Of a stretch of DNA of 64,000 bases, positions 61,639-64,000 are shown one piece after another. The DNA comes from an uncultured Streptococcus sp. (GTDB lineage Bacteria; Bacillota; Bacilli; Lactobacillales; Streptococcaceae). Every line of letters begins with the position of its first letter. The first letter of the stretch is position 1. A program made the position numbers and the translations under genes. Where the stretch lies: contig CAKQDX010000008.1 in assembly GCA_934229725.1 (NCBI GenBank), positions 1 through 64,000 of the forward strand. The letters are read 5' to 3'. The notes beneath the pieces were generated by a model. That model did no database searches. It worked only from the letters and a program-made list of their open reading frames with translations, and was not told the origin of the DNA.

Positions 61639-62847
61639 CTAAGCCTTATTCCAACGGCTTTTTTCTGCTACTGCTGTAAAGAGAACATCTGTTGACGAGT
61701 TGAGGGCCGTTTCACATGAGTCTTGGATGACACCGACGATAAAGCCGACACCGACAACCTGCATGGCCAAATCATTTGAAATACCAAAGAGGCTACATGC
61801 TACGGGTACCAAGAGGAGAGAACCTCCTGCAATACCTGAGGCACCACAGGCAGAAATAGCTGACACTACACTAAGAATAAGGGCTGTCGCAAAGTCAACC
61901 TCAATTCCCAAAGTAGTCACTGCAGCCAGTGTCAAAACATTAATTGTCACTGCTGCCCCTGCCATGTTAATTGTTGAGCCCAGGGGGATAGAAACTGAGT
62001 AAGTATCAGGATTCAAACCAAGGTCTTCACACAATTGAAGGTTGACGGGGATATTGGCAGCTGATGAGCGGGTAAAGAAGGCAGTAATCCCAGAATCTTT
62101 CAAACAACGGAAAACCAATGGGAATGGATTCTTGCCCATCATCACAAAAGAAATAGCTGGATTGACCACCAAGGCAACAAAGGCCATAGTACCAACCAAA
62201 ACAAGGATAAGAACTCCATAATCTGCCAAGACACCAATACCATTTTCAGAAATCGTATTAAAGACAAGACCAAGAATACCAAATGGTGCTAGGTTAATAA
62301 TCCAACGCACGATTTGAGAGGTCACCTCAGCCAAGGTGTTCAGCAATTCTTTAGTGTGTTGACTGGCTGTTCGCATAGCAAAACCAAAGACAACAGCCCA
62401 GACCAAAACCCCAATATAGTTGGCTTGAGCCAAGGCATTAATAGGATTATCCACCATCTTAAGCAACAAATCCTTAAACACCTCACCAACCCCCTGAGGC
62501 GCACTCGCTTTGGTGGCTGCGGCTGCTCCCAATTTCAATGAAATAGGAAAAATATAGTGGGAAATCACAGCTGTCAAAGCTGCCGCAAAGGTCCCAAAGA
62601 GGTAGAGAACAATTACCGTCTTCATGTTACTTTGTTGGCCCTCACGTGTTTGGGAAAGGGCGTTGGCAACCAAGGCAAAAACCAAGAGGGGTGCAATGGC
62701 CTTCAAACCACCAACAAACATATCTCCCAAGAGACCAATAACTGTAACTTTAGGAATAAGCAAACCAAACACCGCACCGATTACCACACCAATGGCAATA
62801 CGCTTAATCAAGCTGGTTCTATTCCACGTTGAAATAAAACGTTGCAT
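61639..62847 (-). CDS. sstT: Na+/serine-threonine symporter SstT
   Basis: A 402-residue symporter of the dicarboxylate/amino-acid:cation family with about eight to nine membrane spans. The family's serine-rich motif [14 protein letters not shown] (about 257-270) and the [12 protein letters not shown] motif (288-300) hold the substrate and Na+ sites. It imports serine and threonine. It is transcribed alone from a good promoter; note that serS elsewhere in the window is serine-responsive. Confidence 0.93.
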   Translation of the reverse strand: MQRFISTWNRTSLIKRIAIGVVIGAVFGLLIPKVTVIGLLGDMFVGGLKAIAPLLVFALVANALSQTREGQQSNMKTVIVLYLFGTFAAALTAVISHYIFPISLKLGAAAATKASAPQGVGEVFKDLLLKMVDNPINALAQANYIGVLVWAVVFGFAMRTASQHTKELLNTLAEVTSQIVRWIINLAPFGILGLVFNTISENGIGVLADYGVLILVLVGTMAFVALVVNPAISFVMMGKNPFPLVFRCLKDSGITAFFTRSSAANIPVNLQLCEDLGLNPDTYSVSIPLGSTINMAGAAVTINVLTLAAVTTLGIEVDFATALILSVVSAISACGASGIAGGSLLLVPVACSLFGISNDLAMQVVGVGFIVGVIQDSCETALNSSTDVLFTAVAEKSRWNKA

Positions 62848-62903
62848 AACTCATTAACTCCTTTTATGTGGTTAACAAAACCACAAAACATTCATTGACT
62901 TCC

Positions 62904-62932
62904 ATATTATGATATATTTCTCAAATCGTCAA
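62904..62932 (-). promoter_or_regulatory. sstT promoter
   Basis: Minus-strand TTGACG (62932-62927), 17 bp, TAATAT (62909-62904). Confidence 0.7.
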
Positions 62933-62937
62933 GACAT

Positions 62938-62966
62938 GAAAAAAGCCTGTTGAAAGCAGGCTTTCC
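62938..62966 (-). terminator. Terminator of the met ABC operon
   Basis: Stem AAAGCCTG/CAGGCTTT (62942-62949, 62957-62964) with TTTTTTC after it on the minus strand, 5 bp after the metI stop. Confidence 0.85.
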
Positions 62967-62970
62967 ACTC

Positions 62971-63663
62971 TTATTTATGACTCAATTTACGAGTTAAGAA
63001 ATCACCGACAAATTGGATAAGGAAGATCAAAATCAAGATCAACAAGGTTGCCAAGATAGTGACGGAAGTATTTGAACGGTTATATCCATAGTAGATAGCA
63101 ATGTAACCAAGACCACCTGCACCGATGGCACCGGCCATAGCAGTTTCACCCACGAGTGAAATCAAGGTCACGGTTGATACACGAACCAACTCAGGTAGAC
63201 CTTCACCAAGGTAAACCTTAATCGTATCCCAAAGAGTCGCACCACTAGCTTGTGCTGCTTCAATGACACCACGGTCTAAGTCTGCAAGTACCACCTGTAC
63301 TTGACGGGCAAAGAATGGGAAGGTTGCAGCTGACAATGGAACCAAGGCCGCTGTCATCCCAAGGTTAGTCCCTACGATGAAGTAAGTAAAGCCTTTCAAA
63401 ATCGCTAGAAGGATGATGAAAGGAATGGCACGAAAGATAGAAGTCACCTTATCTAGGATTTGGAAAACAAATTTATTTTCAATAACCCCACGAGGTCCTG
63501 TCAATACCAAAAAGAGTCCCATAACCAGACCAAGAAGTCCCCCAATGATGAAGGAAATCACGGTCATATAGAGAGTTGCGTAAATGGCATCTGGCCAAGA
63601 GTTAACCCCCTGCATACCGATACGATAAATATCTGGAAAGTTTTGTTGAATCCAATCTGCCAT
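62971..63663 (-). CDS. metI: Methionine ABC transporter permease MetI
   Basis: A 230-residue permease with five hydrophobic segments. The coupling loop reads EAAQASGATLWDTIKVYLGEGLPE (about 136-160), and the following GETAMAGAIGAGGLGYIAI is the MetI signature. With MetN and a lipoprotein MetQ it imports methionine. Its ATG overlaps the metN stop by one base. Ends at a terminator, so it is the last gene of the operon. Confidence 0.94.
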   Translation of the reverse strand: MADWIQQNFPDIYRIGMQGVNSWPDAIYATLYMTVISFIIGGLLGLVMGLFLVLTGPRGVIENKFVFQILDKVTSIFRAIPFIILLAILKGFTYFIVGTNLGMTAALVPLSAATFPFFARQVQVVLADLDRGVIEAAQASGATLWDTIKVYLGEGLPELVRVSTVTLISLVGETAMAGAIGAGGLGYIAIYYGYNRSNTSVTILATLLILILIFLIQFVGDFLTRKLSHK

Positions 63664-64000
63664 TATTGGGCTCCTTTCTTAAGTACCTGCAAGCTAACAC
63701 CTGCATTTTCAATCGCTTTTTGTGCTGCAATAACCTTGTCAGAATCGCCATCCAAAACAACGACCAATTCACCAACAGGTGTATCACCGAGAATTTCAAC
63801 ATTCCCATAAAGGATATTACTTGAAACACCGTAATCTTTAAAGATTTCAGTCAAGAGTGGTTCATCTGTGGAAGAACCAGCGTATTTAAGTTGAACAAGA
63901 AGAGCTGAACTTGGCAAGTTTTTAACCAAAGGTTGCGCATTAATCTTAGCCAAAGCATCTTCAATTCCCGCTGCAGTTTCAATAAATTCTTGTGTCAAAT
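63663..64000 (-). CDS. metN: Methionine ABC transporter ATPase MetN, 3' part only
   Basis: The frame is open to the window's right edge; only the C-terminal 112 residues are seen. The last about 75 residues (LLVQLKYAGSSTDEPLLTEI... LEILGDTPVGELVVVLDG-type) form the NIL/ACT-like domain that binds methionine and inhibits transport when the cell has enough. The ATPase domain lies outside. Coupled to metI by a one-base overlap. Confidence 0.9.
   Translation of the reverse strand, partial: LTQEFIETAAGIEDALAKINAQPLVKNLPSSALLVQLKYAGSSTDEPLLTEIFKDYGVSSNILYGNVEILGDTPVGELVVVLDGDSDKVIAAQKAIENAGVSLQVLKKGAQ

Noticed and set aside
1..64000. CRISPR array, prophage, insertion sequence, rRNA or tRNA gene
   Set aside because: None was seen on reading: no regular spaced repeats, no transposase or phage genes and no tRNA-like TTCRANY with paired arms.

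Overview
The window reads as a stretch of a Streptococcus chromosome, most likely Streptococcus salivarius. Every protein family is streptococcal and the DNA is low in G+C. Three things point to S. salivarius rather than its close relatives: a large secreted levansucrase/fructosyltransferase, a clpP promoter carrying both a CtsR operator and a CIRCE element (described for S. salivarius clpP), and ManLMN-O mannose phosphotransferase genes next to serS. No insertion sequence, prophage, CRISPR array, rRNA or tRNA gene is visible. The species call is inference from content.

Layout. At 1-2.8 kb are the ribosome hibernation factor gene hpf and the late competence genes comFC and comFA (minus), preceded by a left-facing promoter whose gene lies outside the window. 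At 2.8-4.5 kb are yigZ and cysK (plus). At 4.6-10 kb are an AcuB-like CBS protein and a complete branched-chain amino-acid ABC transporter (livJHMGF). At 10-12.4 kb come ylbG, ylbF, clpP and upp. At 12.4-15.4 kb is the fructosyltransferase, followed by the sulfur amino-acid pair patB/metB (15.7-18 kb), a P-type cation ATPase, and the divergent flippase/murE pair with a FemAB-type peptidyltransferase (21-25.5 kb). At 25.8-32.1 kb are a LOG-family gene and the rimP-nusA-ylxR-ylxQ-infB-rbfA translation operon. At 32.2-34.5 kb is tsaE-GNAT-LCP, then a PurBox-flanked purine permease, a HAD phosphatase and a cyclase-family hydrolase.

At 38.3-45 kb two complete mannose-family PTS operons (manL-manM-manN-manO) lie in tandem, followed by a T-box-controlled serS. 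At 46.5-51.2 kb are an unrecognised gene, der, and the nrdR-dnaB-dnaI replication genes. At 51.3-57.4 kb are covRS, a DUF177 gene, rsmG and the Ktr/Trk potassium uptake pair. At 57.5-61.5 kb an ECF transporter cluster is joined to a SAM-hydrolase family gene. The window ends with sstT, metI and the 3' end of metN.

Regulation visible in the DNA ties much of this to nutrition. Catabolite (cre) sites lie at hpf, acuB, liv and both man promoters. CodY boxes lie at liv and metB and possibly elsewhere. A MET-box lies at metB, PurBoxes at the purine permease, and a serine T-box at serS. Many rho-independent terminators mark transcript ends. Several genes (comFA, yigZ, murE, tsaE, the HAD gene) have a -10 element only 6-7 nt before the start codon and may be read from leaderless mRNAs.

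No wholly new defence or mobile system is apparent. The most unusual items are the diverged tandem man operons with near-identical promoter architecture, the SAM-hydrolase/ECF cluster with an internal terminator, and the set of predicted leaderless genes.
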